NCBI GenBank assembly: GCA_035650495.1
Contig: DASRHK010000106.1
Span: 1-43,357, forward strand
Direction of reading: 5' to 3'
Origin: DASRHK01 sp035650495
Lineage (GTDB): Bacteria > Pseudomonadota > Gammaproteobacteria > Nevskiales > Nevskiaceae
DNA length: 43,357 nucleotides
Shown here piece by piece: positions 33,304 through 42,577 of the stretch; positions within the stretch are counted from its first letter, which is position 1, and every line of letters starts with the position of its first letter. The notes beneath the pieces are model-generated. The model did not search any database and was not told the origin of the DNA. It saw only the letters and a list, made by a program, of their open reading frames with translations. Made by a program: the position numbers and the translations under genes.

Positions 33304-36300
33304 TCAGCGGTTCTCGACGAACCAGGGTTTTCCGGAGCCGTCGAGATAGAGCTTGCGGCTCTCCTCGAGCGTGAACGGACGCGCGCCGATGCGGCCGAAC
33401 ACGGCGATCTGGCCGCCGGTCTCGTCGACCGCGCGATCGCGGTGCAGGCCTTCGGAGACTGCGAGCGCCGGCTTCGCCGTCGGGTACCACGCGATCAGCT
33501 GCGGCTTCGGCGGCGGGCTGAATCCGTAGAAATCGGGCTGCGACTCAGGGCTCATCAGCTGGAGCACTTTCAAGCCGCCCTTCCCGTCCGCGACATAAGC
33601 GAACAGCGATGCATTGGTCGCACCGATCTTCACGTCCTGCGCGTCGACGATCTTCCCGTCGGCGTTGTACTGCATGTACACCTTCGGCTTCTCGGGCTTG
33701 GTGATGTCGACGATGACCAGCCCGTCCTTGCCCGCGGCGACGTAAGCGTAGGTCCGCACGAGATACACGCGATGCGCATCGTCGAGGTCGACGCGCGCAG
33801 CATCGACGACGCGCGGCGCTTCCGGATTGGTCACGTCGACAACCTCGAGTCCCTTCGCAGTCGTCGCGAACAGATAACGGAACTGCACCGCTGCGCTGCG
33901 GACGTCCTTGAACGCGATTGTCGTGACGAGCCGCGGTTTCAGCGGATCCTGCAGATTGAGCACGACGAGACCCGCGTCGGACGACACGTAGACGTAATCG
34001 CCGGCGATGGCAATGTGGCGCGCGCCGTTCAATACGCCGCCTTCGTTCCAGGTCAGCGCCCGCTCGAGTGTGTTGTTGCGCGCGTCGCGATCGGCGAGCG
34101 TGTCGACGTTGATCAGGATCAGGCCTTCGTCGGCATCGGTGACGAGCGCGTAATGGTAGATCGCATGGAACGGCTGCTCCATGTTGGTCACGCGCATGAG
34201 ATCGCCCTCGTTGCGTTGCGGCGCGATCGGCTGGTTGGTCGGCAGCGCAACGCAGGTCGCGTTCTTGCTGCCGACGTGCGCGCCGTTGCCGAGCGGCGAG
34301 AACGGCGCGGTGATGATCTTCTCGGAGAATCCCTTGTTCGCGATCGCGTTGACGTCGTAGGCCTGGAAGCCGTGACTGCCTTGTGCGACGTAGAGATATT
34401 CGCCGCGCAGCTGCACGCAGCCGACGCGATCGCCGGTGCTATGCGACTCCGCGTGCTCGAGCTTGCGGTCGCGCGCTTCGTGCGCGGCGTACCGCTCCGG
34501 ATAGGCATAGCGATGCAGATAGCTGCCGATGACCGCCTGCGGCTCATCCCATTCGGTGACGTTCACCGCGCTCACCTCGCCCGCTTCGCCGACCCACGCG
34601 TTGTAGCCGATGAAGTTCATGAAGTTCGTCCCGAACAGCATGAGCTGCGCCATGATCGCGTTGTTGTCGTTCTCCTTCGACAGATGGCAGTCCTCGCACT
34701 GCTTGGTCTCGGTCTTGCGCTCGGTGTGCGGATAGTGCGGCGCGAACGCCTGCGAGGAGAATCCGCTCGCCGCGATCGGCGGCTGCTGGATGTAGATCTT
34801 TTCGCGATTCACGTTGGTCGACGACAGCACCAGCGCGCTCGACGAGCGCACCGGCGCGATACGGCCGCCCTTCGCGGGACCGTGCTTGCCGAGCTGGAAC
34901 ACGTCGTCGCGTGCGACCTGCGGGTTGTAGGTCGCGAAGTTCCGCGTCTCGCCGCCTTCGTAATGCTGCCGATCGGTCTTCCAGTTCGCCTGGATCGGCA
35001 GATGGCAGCCGCCGCAGCTCGTCGTCCACGAGGTGTGACAGGTCGCGCAGACCATCTTGTCGTCCTGATGCGCGCGCTCGTCGGGCTTCACGTTCATGCC
35101 CCACGTGAGCTTGTCGGTGTTGGTCGACACGAGCTTCGCGCGCGCGGCCTTCTCGTTGTAGTGCGGATGGCCCGGCGTCACCGAATCCTTGACGAGATGG
35201 ATTTCCCATTCCATGTCGGGATTCACGTTCGAGCGCTGATACAGCTTGCCGCCGATCCACTCGAAGCGGCGCTTGCCGAACGGCGTGCGCATCGTCGACA
35301 GATCGTTGCCGCCCGGCGGCGATGCCGGACCGCTCGTGAGCAGCGACGGATATTTGTCGACCGTGCCGTGGCAGTCGACACACTCGATCTCGATCGCCTG
35401 CGCGACTTCGCCGTAGATGTGCCCGTTGCTGTGCGCGTCCTGCGAGAAGTGGCAGTCGACGCAATGCATGCCGGCGTCGACGTGGATGCTCGACATGTGG
35501 ACCGCTTTCTTGAATTTCTGCGGATCCTGGTCGGAGACGATCTTGCCGTCGGCGTCGAGCAGATGGCCTTGCCGATCGCGCTTGAAGATCGCGCGGAAGT
35601 TCCAGCCGTGGCCGTGGTAGTCGGCGAACTGCGTGTCCTTGAGCTCCGGATTGAGCTTCGACACGTCCTTCTCGAAATCGGGATCGCTCCACTTGCCGCG
35701 GATCGCGGCTTCTTCCGGATTGTGCGCGTTGATCTTGCGGATCTGTTCTGCGGTCGGATGCGCTTCGTGCTCCGGCCACATCGCCGGCGCGTCCGATTCG
35801 TAATCCCACATCGTGTAGCCGAGCATCGAGTTCAGGAAGATGTTCGGCTGATGCATGTGGCAGATCATGCACTGCGACGTCGGGATCGCGGAGGTGAACG
35901 CGTGCTCGAGCGGATGGCCCGACTCGTTCTTCGGGATCGTCGGGTCGGCGGTGTGCGTGAGGCCCGTGTTGCCGTACTGCGCGTACGGCCCGCTGTGACG
36001 CGGATCGCGATCGTTGGCGTAGACGACGTGACACGCAGAGCAGCCCGAGGATCGATAGTCGCCCGGATTGTCGTTGGTGCCGAGGAACCAGGTGAACGGA
36101 TCGTTGAGCCGCGTCTTGGTGATGTTGAGCACCGGGACCGAGATGCGCAGACCGGTGCCCGCTCCGCGATTCGATTGCTTCTGATCGGGGCGACCGGGCT
36201 CTTCGAGCTTCTGGATGCTGCCCTCGCCGTTCGGAAGTCCGATCTCGGCGAAGGTCGACGTCAGATTGCGACCACCGTTCTCGAACACGCGGAAGATGTC

Positions 36301-36975
36301 GCCCGGCGGCGTGGTTTCCCACGATGGCAACGGATACAGCGCCTCGAGGATGCCTTTCTCCGCCATGTCCTCGTCGGGCTTCACCGGACCGAGCAGCTTC
36401 GCGGCTTCGCCTTCGCGCGTGTACGACTCGCCGAGCAGATAGCGCTTGAACGGCAGGATGCCGTTGTTGTACGAGCCGCCGCCCCACAGCATCACGCCCG
36501 TCGCCATCATGCTGCGCTCGGCCGCTTCGATCACCGGGAGATGACAAGCACCGCAGGCTTCGCGCGCGACGCGATAGTCGGCCGGATTGATGAAGCGGAT
36601 GAATTCCGGATTCTCGCGATTGAGCAGCGTGAAGCTGTCCTGCGGATTCGCCGACGTTGGCCAGCTCTTCGGCTCGCGCGGCTGCACGTGCGCCTTCTGC
36701 AGCGCCGTGCGATACGCCTCGTCGCCGAGCTCCGTGCCGCCCGGCTTTCGGATATCCGCGGAGCCGCCATGGCAATCGGTGCAACCGAGCGTGACGCCCG
36801 GCTGACGATGCATCGTCGATGCATCAGACGCGGTGTGACACGTCACGCAACCGGCGCTCTTCGCCTGCGCTTCGATGAGCGTCTGCTTCTTTGGCGCGTC
36901 GGGAAACTGCTTCGAGATCGCCGGCGACATCGTCGCCGCGAGCACCACACCGCAAATCGTCTGGATCGCTCTCAT
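33304..36975 (-). CDS. Decaheme c-type cytochrome with C-terminal LVIVD-type propeller
   Basis: The 1223-residue exported protein has a short, weak signal peptide (about 1-21). Ten CXXCH heme sites lie at 43, 65, 141, 312, 369, 505, 532, 643, 654 and 760. From about 850 to 1200 there are repeats with G-D/T-Y-x-Y-V-A ... G-L-x-V-x-D-V/I ... P-x-x-P, for example GLEVVDVTNPEAPRVV and GLVIVDITKPEKPKV. These are LVIVD/beta-propeller blades of the kind found on surface proteins. It is probably the terminal, outward-facing electron carrier of this operon, with the propeller as binding or attachment module (inference). ATG at 36975 follows the barrel stop by one base. No lipobox was seen. Confidence 0.88.
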   Translation of the reverse strand: MRAIQTICGVVLAATMSPAISKQFPDAPKKQTLIEAQAKSAGCVTCHTASDASTMHRQPGVTLGCTDCHGGSADIRKPGGTELGDEAYRTALQKAHVQPREPKSWPTSANPQDSFTLLNRENPEFIRFINPADYRVAREACGACHLPVIEAAERSMMATGVMLWGGGSYNNGILPFKRYLLGESYTREGEAAKLLGPVKPDEDMAEKGILEALYPLPSWETTPPGDIFRVFENGGRNLTSTFAEIGLPNGEGSIQKLEEPGRPDQKQSNRGAGTGLRISVPVLNITKTRLNDPFTWFLGTNDNPGDYRSSGCSACHVVYANDRDPRHSGPYAQYGNTGLTHTADPTIPKNESGHPLEHAFTSAIPTSQCMICHMHQPNIFLNSMLGYTMWDYESDAPAMWPEHEAHPTAEQIRKINAHNPEEAAIRGKWSDPDFEKDVSKLNPELKDTQFADYHGHGWNFRAIFKRDRQGHLLDADGKIVSDQDPQKFKKAVHMSSIHVDAGMHCVDCHFSQDAHSNGHIYGEVAQAIEIECVDCHGTVDKYPSLLTSGPASPPGGNDLSTMRTPFGKRRFEWIGGKLYQRSNVNPDMEWEIHLVKDSVTPGHPHYNEKAARAKLVSTNTDKLTWGMNVKPDERAHQDDKMVCATCHTSWTTSCGGCHLPIQANWKTDRQHYEGGETRNFATYNPQVARDDVFQLGKHGPAKGGRIAPVRSSSALVLSSTNVNREKIYIQQPPIAASGFSSQAFAPHYPHTERKTETKQCEDCHLSKENDNNAIMAQLMLFGTNFMNFIGYNAWVGEAGEVSAVNVTEWDEPQAVIGSYLHRYAYPERYAAHEARDRKLEHAESHSTGDRVGCVQLRGEYLYVAQGSHGFQAYDVNAIANKGFSEKIITAPFSPLGNGAHVGSKNATCVALPTNQPIAPQRNEGDLMRVTNMEQPFHAIYHYALVTDADEGLILINVDTLADRDARNNTLERALTWNEGGVLNGARHIAIAGDYVYVSSDAGLVVLNLQDPLKPRLVTTIAFKDVRSAAVQFRYLFATTAKGLEVVDVTNPEAPRVVDAARVDLDDAHRVYLVRTYAYVAAGKDGLVIVDITKPEKPKVYMQYNADGKIVDAQDVKIGATNASLFAYVADGKGGLKVLQLMSPESQPDFYGFSPPPKPQLIAWYPTAKPALAVSEGLHRDRAVDETGGQIAVFGRIGARPFTLEESRKLYLDGSGKPWFVENR

Positions 36976-36976
36976 A

Positions 36977-39001
36977 TCAGTAGGTGAACACCAGATTGAC
37001 GAGCGCCGAGTACGGCACTTCATTGCCGAAGAGCTGCTTGTAGCCGCGACCCGGAATCAAAGCCGCGCCGGAGACGCGGATGACGATGTTCTGGCTGAAC
37101 ATCGGCCGCCAGATCGCGGCGACGGAGAGATCGAGCCCGATGTTGTGGGAGATGTTCGCCTGCTGCCGCGCCGTCTCGACCACCGTCGTATTCGCGAATG
37201 CGATCTCGTTGGCATTGCCGGAGATGCGCAGCGTCGGCAGCACGTCGAGGTCAGTACCGATGCCGAGCAGGATCGTTCCCGGATTGGTGAAGTTCGACTG
37301 GCCTTCGTCCTTCGAGCTGCGCAGATCGTTGAGCACGCCGTCGCGACCCGAGATCGTGACGCCGCCGCCACCGATCAGCGGAACGTTCTGGCGGATCCAG
37401 AAGCTCGTGTCGGCCCCGGCAAACAGCGGATTCTCGAACACCGCATCGAAGCCATGCTCCTTGTCGTCGTACGGATCGTTGTCGCCCGACGCATAGAGGA
37501 ACGACAGCCGCACGCGCCGCCAGTCGAAGTCCATCGACGCTTCGGACGCGAAGAAGAACGCGCTGATGTCGGTGGGACGATCGACGAACACGCCGCGACT
37601 CTCCTTGCCGATCGCGAGATAGGTCGATGCAGTGAGATTGAACCGACCGAAGTGACCATCGCCGTTCAGGCCCGCGTAGCCGACGTCGTAGTTGCGCGGC
37701 TTCTCGATGCCGAACGACGCCGGACGCTGGATGAAGCCGTTCTGGTCGAAGTAAGTCTCTTCGTCGCCTTCGCGATTGCGGTTGTAGAGCAGCACCGCCT
37801 GGCTGGTGAAGCCGGGCACCGGCAGATCCTGATGGAACAGGTTGGCGACGACGACATCATCCTTGCGCAATTTCTGCGACAGATCATTCAGCCCGCTGTT
37901 GGTGTCCTTCTCGATGCGCCGGAAATACGCGAGGTTGTATTGCCACACGTTGTTCGCGCGATTGCCGAACAGTCGCACGCCGAGCTGCTCGTCGCGGAAC
38001 AGGAAGCCGCGGAAATCCGCGTTGAACGCCTGGATGCCGACGCGCAGGCTGTCGAAGTCGTAGCGATCCGACACGTCGCGCAGATGCTTGTCGAGGAAGA
38101 ATTCCTGGACGCCGATCTGGCGATCGTTGCGCGTCGTGCCTTTCGTGGGATCGATGTTGAGCGCGCGATCCTGATCCACGCGCACGCGGTTGTAGTTGAA
38201 CACCGGCGTGAAGCGGAACTCCCAGTCGGGCGGCTTGAACGTCGTGTCGCCCTTGTAGAGCACGATGCCGGTCGCGAGGTTCTCGACGAAGATCAGCTGC
38301 TGCGGCTTGCCGATGAGGTCGGAGTTCTCCGGACCGTTCTCGCCCTGCGGCGCGACCGGGATCGGCAGACGTCGCGGCTCGATCACCGTCTCGGAGATCA
38401 GGTTCAGGCTGAAGAACCAGTCGTGGAAGACCGGTCGATCGGCCTTGAGCGTGTTCTGGTTGTACGGATCGAGCCACGAATAGTTGGTGAGCCCGAGGCT
38501 GCGCGTCAGCTCGTAGCGATTCGGCATCGCCTCTTTCGCATACACCGCGTCGACCGGCGGCGGCGGGATGCGCTTCAGCTTCGAGCGGCGATTCACGTCG
38601 AACTGCTTGCGCTCGCCCGACGGCGATCCCGTTTCGATGCGCTCGCCGATCGCATTCGGCTTGCTGAACTCTGCCTGACCCGGACGACGACGGCCCGTCG
38701 GCTCCGCGACTTCGGGTGCAGCGGCTTCGACGGGCGCTGCGGTCGGCGGAGGCGGAGCTGTCGGAGTTGCCGTCGTCGTCTCCGATCCCGGACGCCGTCG
38801 CTTCGGCGCAGGGGGTTCCGGCGGTGCCGGTGGCGCTTTGGTTTCCGGCGGCGCTTGCTCCGGCGCCGGCTGCGTCACCGTCGGACGCGGCGCCTTGCTG
38901 CCCGGACGACGACGCTCGTCCTGCGCGTGCGCGGTCGCCATCGCGAGCGCGCACAGCGTCGCGAGCGCGACGCTAGAGACCGTCGCAGACGTTCTGGACA
39001 T
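36977..39001 (-). CDS. Outer-membrane beta-barrel with proline-rich RRRPG-repeat N-terminus
   Basis: The 674-residue protein has a signal peptide ending AMATAHA (about 26) and a Pro/Ala-rich, basic stretch with three RRRPG motifs (about 30-34, 69-73, 103-107). From about 150 to the end it shows alternating strands of a large barrel, ending in ALVNLVFTY with an aromatic last residue. Strand-like segments include WEFRFTPVFNYNRVRV, AVLLYNRN and VRLSFLYASGDND. No heme site is present. Between two decaheme cytochrome genes it is the natural candidate for the porin sheath of a porin-cytochrome conduit (inference). The start overlaps the upstream gene by 29 bases. Confidence 0.78.
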   Translation of the reverse strand: MSRTSATVSSVALATLCALAMATAHAQDERRRPGSKAPRPTVTQPAPEQAPPETKAPPAPPEPPAPKRRRPGSETTTATPTAPPPPTAAPVEAAAPEVAEPTGRRRPGQAEFSKPNAIGERIETGSPSGERKQFDVNRRSKLKRIPPPPVDAVYAKEAMPNRYELTRSLGLTNYSWLDPYNQNTLKADRPVFHDWFFSLNLISETVIEPRRLPIPVAPQGENGPENSDLIGKPQQLIFVENLATGIVLYKGDTTFKPPDWEFRFTPVFNYNRVRVDQDRALNIDPTKGTTRNDRQIGVQEFFLDKHLRDVSDRYDFDSLRVGIQAFNADFRGFLFRDEQLGVRLFGNRANNVWQYNLAYFRRIEKDTNSGLNDLSQKLRKDDVVVANLFHQDLPVPGFTSQAVLLYNRNREGDEETYFDQNGFIQRPASFGIEKPRNYDVGYAGLNGDGHFGRFNLTASTYLAIGKESRGVFVDRPTDISAFFFASEASMDFDWRRVRLSFLYASGDNDPYDDKEHGFDAVFENPLFAGADTSFWIRQNVPLIGGGGVTISGRDGVLNDLRSSKDEGQSNFTNPGTILLGIGTDLDVLPTLRISGNANEIAFANTTVVETARQQANISHNIGLDLSVAAIWRPMFSQNIVIRVSGAALIPGRGYKQLFGNEVPYSALVNLVFTY

Positions 39002-41063
39002 CGGAGTCGAGGAACGGCGACTGCGGACAGATCACGTAACGCAGATTCACACCTCCGATGTCGAGCTGATCCGCGCGGATCGCTTTGGGCGCGTTGTTGA
39101 TCGATCCCGGCCCGAGCTCCTTGCCGACCTCGTCGATCGCGAGGAACGGCAGGAAATCGTCCTGCTCGAGTCCGTCGCCGGAAAGTCCGATCGCGCCGAT
39201 CAGCTGGTTGCCGCGATAGATCGGGAAGCCGCCGGCGAATAGCGTGATGCCGTTGCGGATCTCCGGGATGGGATTCTCCTGCTCCGGTGCTCCACCGAGG
39301 ATGTCGGTGATCGGCGCCCAGCCGGTGCAGCCGATGCCGACGTCGGTCGGCGCCGCGCCGAGCACGAACGCGAGATGCCGGATGATCGCGTTGTAGACGA
39401 GATCGAGCTCGAGCCCGGTCGAGAAGATGCTCCACTCGCCTTCCGGCTTCGACAGCGGTCCCGGCGGATTGCCGTCGACGTCGTCCGGATAGAACGGCCG
39501 CGAAATATTTCCGATCGAGCGCGTCGAGTACGCGGTCGCCCCGTCGGCGAGCGCGGTCGGATCGCCGATGAAATTCCGGAAGTCGCTCACGTAGGTGCCG
39601 ATGTCGACGCGCCGCAGCTCGACCGGATCGGGCAGCACGCTCGCCGAGGCCGGCGGACCCGGATTGAGATATGCCGCCGGCGGCACAGCTGCGAGCTCCG
39701 CCGCCGACGTGTCCTTCGAGAAGAACAGCGCGCTGCGCGCCTTCTGCGCGTTGACGTCGATCGCATCGACCAGCGCATCGCGCGTGCGCGCCGCGCCGAC
39801 GATGTCGCCGTTCACGTCGACCACGACGAGATGGATGCCGGCGCGCGATCCGAGCGGCCGTCGCACTTGACTACGCGTACGATTCGCGAGCTCGACGGAT
39901 TTCACGAGCAAGCGCTCGACTTCCTGCTGCGTCAGTCCACCCGATGCGATGGGCGCACCGGCCGTCGCCGGGAAGCGGTTCGCATTCGTCTCGTCGACGA
40001 CGACGAAGCCGTCGGCTGCAGCGAGTCCCGGCGAATCGGTGATCGTGTCCGCCGCGCGGATGCCGGAATCCGCATTGCCGAAGCGTGTGCCCGCTTGCAC
40101 GGCGGCGTTGGCGTAACCGCGGATCGAGATGAGACCCGACGGATCGAACGCCGGCGCGCTCGCGGGATTGGTGAGCAGATCGCCGAAATCGACGTCGGAG
40201 AAGCGCGCTGTCTTGCCGTCGAGCGTGATGACGTCGGCGCGGCGATCGCGCGGCGCGGCGAAGCCGAACGTCGCCGCAGTTGCGATCAGCTCGTCGATGT
40301 CGCCGTTCGGATCGGCGGTCTTGTCGTTGTCGGTGATGATCTTGTCGACGCCGTAGACGCCGTCGGCGATCACGCCGACCGCGCCGACCGTGACGCCTTG
40401 CTTGTAGAGCGGCAATCCACCCGGGTCGGCGGCGAAGCCGATTGCCGAGCGATGCGGACCCGGATCGGGCCCGACGCCGTTGAAGCGCCGCGAGACGTCC
40501 GAGCACGGCAGCTGGCTGATCTGCACGCCGAACAGCGGCCCGCCCGGCGTGTTGAGCTCGCCGGGATTGAAATGCTCCTGGATGATCTGCCCCGCCGTGC
40601 GCGAGGAGAATGCATTGCCTTCCGACGAGAAGTAGATCGCGGCGAGCGCTTTCGCGAGCGAGCCGAGCTCGGAGGGAACGATCGCGACGTTGTCCAAGCC
40701 GCCGCTGATCAGCGCGCCGGTGCGCTCGTTGATGCCGGAGGTCACGTCGATGCGCGGCGGCGCGCCGGGCATCTGATACGCAGCGAGCACGTTGCCGACG
40801 CGATCGGTGACCACGAAGGTCGCGGGCTTGCCGCGCGCGTTGGCCTCGGCGACGCCCTGCGCGATGATCCGCTCGACGTCGGTGATCTCGAGCCGCTGCG
40901 GATTGTCCGTCTGGCAGAAGCCGCTGCAGGGGACCGGCCCGACCCCGGTGCCGTCGGCACTGGGATGATCGCCCTTCGAGCATGCGACGAGGGCGACCGC
41001 TACGGAAACCGTAGCAGCCAAACGCAGCGGCTTATTTCTTGTTCTCTCCGCCAGCCTGCTCAT
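38973..41063 (-). CDS. Lipoprotein with two GlcG/HbpS-like domains
   Basis: The 696-residue protein starts MSRLAERTRNKPLRL and has a lipobox VALVAC (Cys about 28). Two regions resemble the GlcG/HbpS (PF03928) fold. The first (about 45-250) has ITDVERIIAQGVAEANARG, ATFVVTDRVGNVLAAYQMPG and VGAVGVIADGVYGVDKI. The second (about 385-690) has LTQQEVERLLVKSVELAN, IHLVVVDVNGDIVGAARTRDA and LIGAIGLSGDGLEQDD. HbpS/GlcG proteins of this family can bind heme or corrinoid; the role in a cytochrome operon is unknown. Start at 41063 chosen because it puts the lipobox at a normal distance; ATG at 41084 is also in frame. Confidence 0.75.
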   Translation of the reverse strand: MSRLAERTRNKPLRLAATVSVAVALVACSKGDHPSADGTGVGPVPCSGFCQTDNPQRLEITDVERIIAQGVAEANARGKPATFVVTDRVGNVLAAYQMPGAPPRIDVTSGINERTGALISGGLDNVAIVPSELGSLAKALAAIYFSSEGNAFSSRTAGQIIQEHFNPGELNTPGGPLFGVQISQLPCSDVSRRFNGVGPDPGPHRSAIGFAADPGGLPLYKQGVTVGAVGVIADGVYGVDKIITDNDKTADPNGDIDELIATAATFGFAAPRDRRADVITLDGKTARFSDVDFGDLLTNPASAPAFDPSGLISIRGYANAAVQAGTRFGNADSGIRAADTITDSPGLAAADGFVVVDETNANRFPATAGAPIASGGLTQQEVERLLVKSVELANRTRSQVRRPLGSRAGIHLVVVDVNGDIVGAARTRDALVDAIDVNAQKARSALFFSKDTSAAELAAVPPAAYLNPGPPASASVLPDPVELRRVDIGTYVSDFRNFIGDPTALADGATAYSTRSIGNISRPFYPDDVDGNPPGPLSKPEGEWSIFSTGLELDLVYNAIIRHLAFVLGAAPTDVGIGCTGWAPITDILGGAPEQENPIPEIRNGITLFAGGFPIYRGNQLIGAIGLSGDGLEQDDFLPFLAIDEVGKELGPGSINNAPKAIRADQLDIGGVNLRYVICPQSPFLDSDVQNVCDGL

Positions 41064-42573
41064 CGCCCACAGCCCCCATGACAAGCTTTGCTGCTTGATG
41101 GAACCGATGGCAATCCACGCACGTCGATTGCAAGCGGTCGTGCGAATTTACTGCGCCGTGACAGGCGCGGCAAGACTCGATCGATGGCAGCGCGGCAACA
41201 TCGGCGCTCGCGGAGGCCTGCTTGGCGTGACAGTCGTCGCACTTTTGCCAGGCATGCGCGGCATGGGTGAACTGCGCGTGCGGCAGCCACGGCAGCTGCA
41301 GCGCGAGCTCACGCGTGCGGATCGGCTTGCCGGCGTCGCGGACGGTCTCGTGGCACTTCGCGCAGACTCGATTGCCGATGACGTCGTCCGCCAGCTCCTG
41401 CGGACCAACCGCGCCGCCGCGCGGCGCAGCATCGCCCGGCCGTCGGCGCGAGCTTTCCTCTTCCGGCGCGCTTTGAGGTGCGGCCTTCGCGTAGGTGAGC
41501 AGGGCTGCGCGCGCGAGCTCGTTGTCGCCGTGCGGCAAGCGCACCGTCGTGCCGGCGACGTCGACGTCGAGCTGATGACAGCGCTGGCACTGCGTCGCGA
41601 ACACGGCCGGCTTGAACGAAGCTTCGCCGCGATCGCGCACGTGGCAGCTCGCGCAGGACAACTTCTCTAATCCGTCGGGGCCACGCACGCCGTTGGGCTT
41701 GAGATGCGCGTCGTGCGGGAAGATCAATCCGGAATGGTGTTCCGCCGCCGTGAGCTCCGGATGCGCGCTCGCGAAGTCGGCCGCCATCGGCAGCTTCGGG
41801 AAGTCGGTGAACTGCTGCGGCTTGGAGTGACAGTCGGCGCAGAGTCCCGGATGTCTCGGCACCACGCCGTGCGGTCCTTGATGCTCGCGATGGCAGCTCG
41901 CACAGCGGCGATTGGAGATGCCGTCGACCTTGAGGATGGCGGCATCGTCCGAATGATGCGCGATGCCCTTGTGGCACGACAGGCACGCCTCGTCGCGCAC
42001 GGGCACGAACAAAATCTCGTGGCATTTGCCGCAATCGGCGCCGAAATGCTGATGCGCGTTGCTGATGCCGTCGGTGAGCCAGACCTGATCGGTCGGCAGG
42101 AATTTCGCGACGATCTCCGGCGGGCGCGCGAAGCGCAGCGCGAGTGGGATCGCGAGGCCAACCAGCAGCGTGCCGATCGCAAGCCACAGCGCGGGCCTGC
42201 GCATGCGCATTCCCGCATCGGCGAGCGTGCTGCGGAACGCGCCGCGCGCGAGCGGATCGCCTTCCTCCGCGAGCTCGAGCTCAAGACCATCGGCGACGAC
42301 GCTCAAGCGATGTCCGCCGATGCGCATCACGTCGCCGGGCTGGAGCTCCGCCGATTGCACGCCCGGAAGCCCATTCACCTCGACGCCCATCGGGCACAGG
42401 CTTTCGAGCTTGATGCGCGAGCCCGACAGCGAGGTCAGGCGCGCGTGCTTGAGCGCGACCAGCAATCCCGGCAGGCAGATCGTGCAGTCGGTCGCGCGGC
42501 CGACGATGACCTCGCCTTCGAGCTGATCTTCGACGGTGCCGTCCGCCGAGACTCGCCGCAGCGTCAGCGCCAT
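41032..42573 (-). CDS. FHA-domain, membrane-anchored decaheme c-type cytochrome
   Basis: The 513-residue protein has three parts. The N-terminal FHA-like domain is at about 1-97 (VIVGRATDCTICLPGL, MGVEVNGLPGVQSAELQPGD), followed by one membrane helix at about 129-148. The exported part has ten CXXCH sites at 181, 197, 224, 245, 307, 329, 404, 445, 468 and 485. The topology N-in/C-out would put FHA in the cytoplasm and hemes in the periplasm. The FHA stretch VALKHARL lacks the usual Ser of the S-x-x-H pThr site. An RRRPG motif at 376-380 matches those of the barrel two genes downstream. Many His next to heme sites (HHSDD, HREH) suggest bis-His ligation. It is coupled to its neighbours by close spacing. 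Confidence 0.88.
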   Translation of the reverse strand: MALTLRRVSADGTVEDQLEGEVIVGRATDCTICLPGLLVALKHARLTSLSGSRIKLESLCPMGVEVNGLPGVQSAELQPGDVMRIGGHRLSVVADGLELELAEEGDPLARGAFRSTLADAGMRMRRPALWLAIGTLLVGLAIPLALRFARPPEIVAKFLPTDQVWLTDGISNAHQHFGADCGKCHEILFVPVRDEACLSCHKGIAHHSDDAAILKVDGISNRRCASCHREHQGPHGVVPRHPGLCADCHSKPQQFTDFPKLPMAADFASAHPELTAAEHHSGLIFPHDAHLKPNGVRGPDGLEKLSCASCHVRDRGEASFKPAVFATQCQRCHQLDVDVAGTTVRLPHGDNELARAALLTYAKAAPQSAPEEESSRRRPGDAAPRGGAVGPQELADDVIGNRVCAKCHETVRDAGKPIRTRELALQLPWLPHAQFTHAAHAWQKCDDCHAKQASASADVAALPSIESCRACHGAVNSHDRLQSTCVDCHRFHQAAKLVMGAVGDEQAGGENKK

Positions 42574-42577
42574 CGCA

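Noticed and set aside
33181..36987. Plus-strand open frame of 1268 codons opposite the decaheme cytochrome
   Set aside because: It is rich in Arg, Asp, Val and His from reverse reading of GC-rich codons and has no domain or signal. The minus strand carries ten heme motifs, so this is a shadow.
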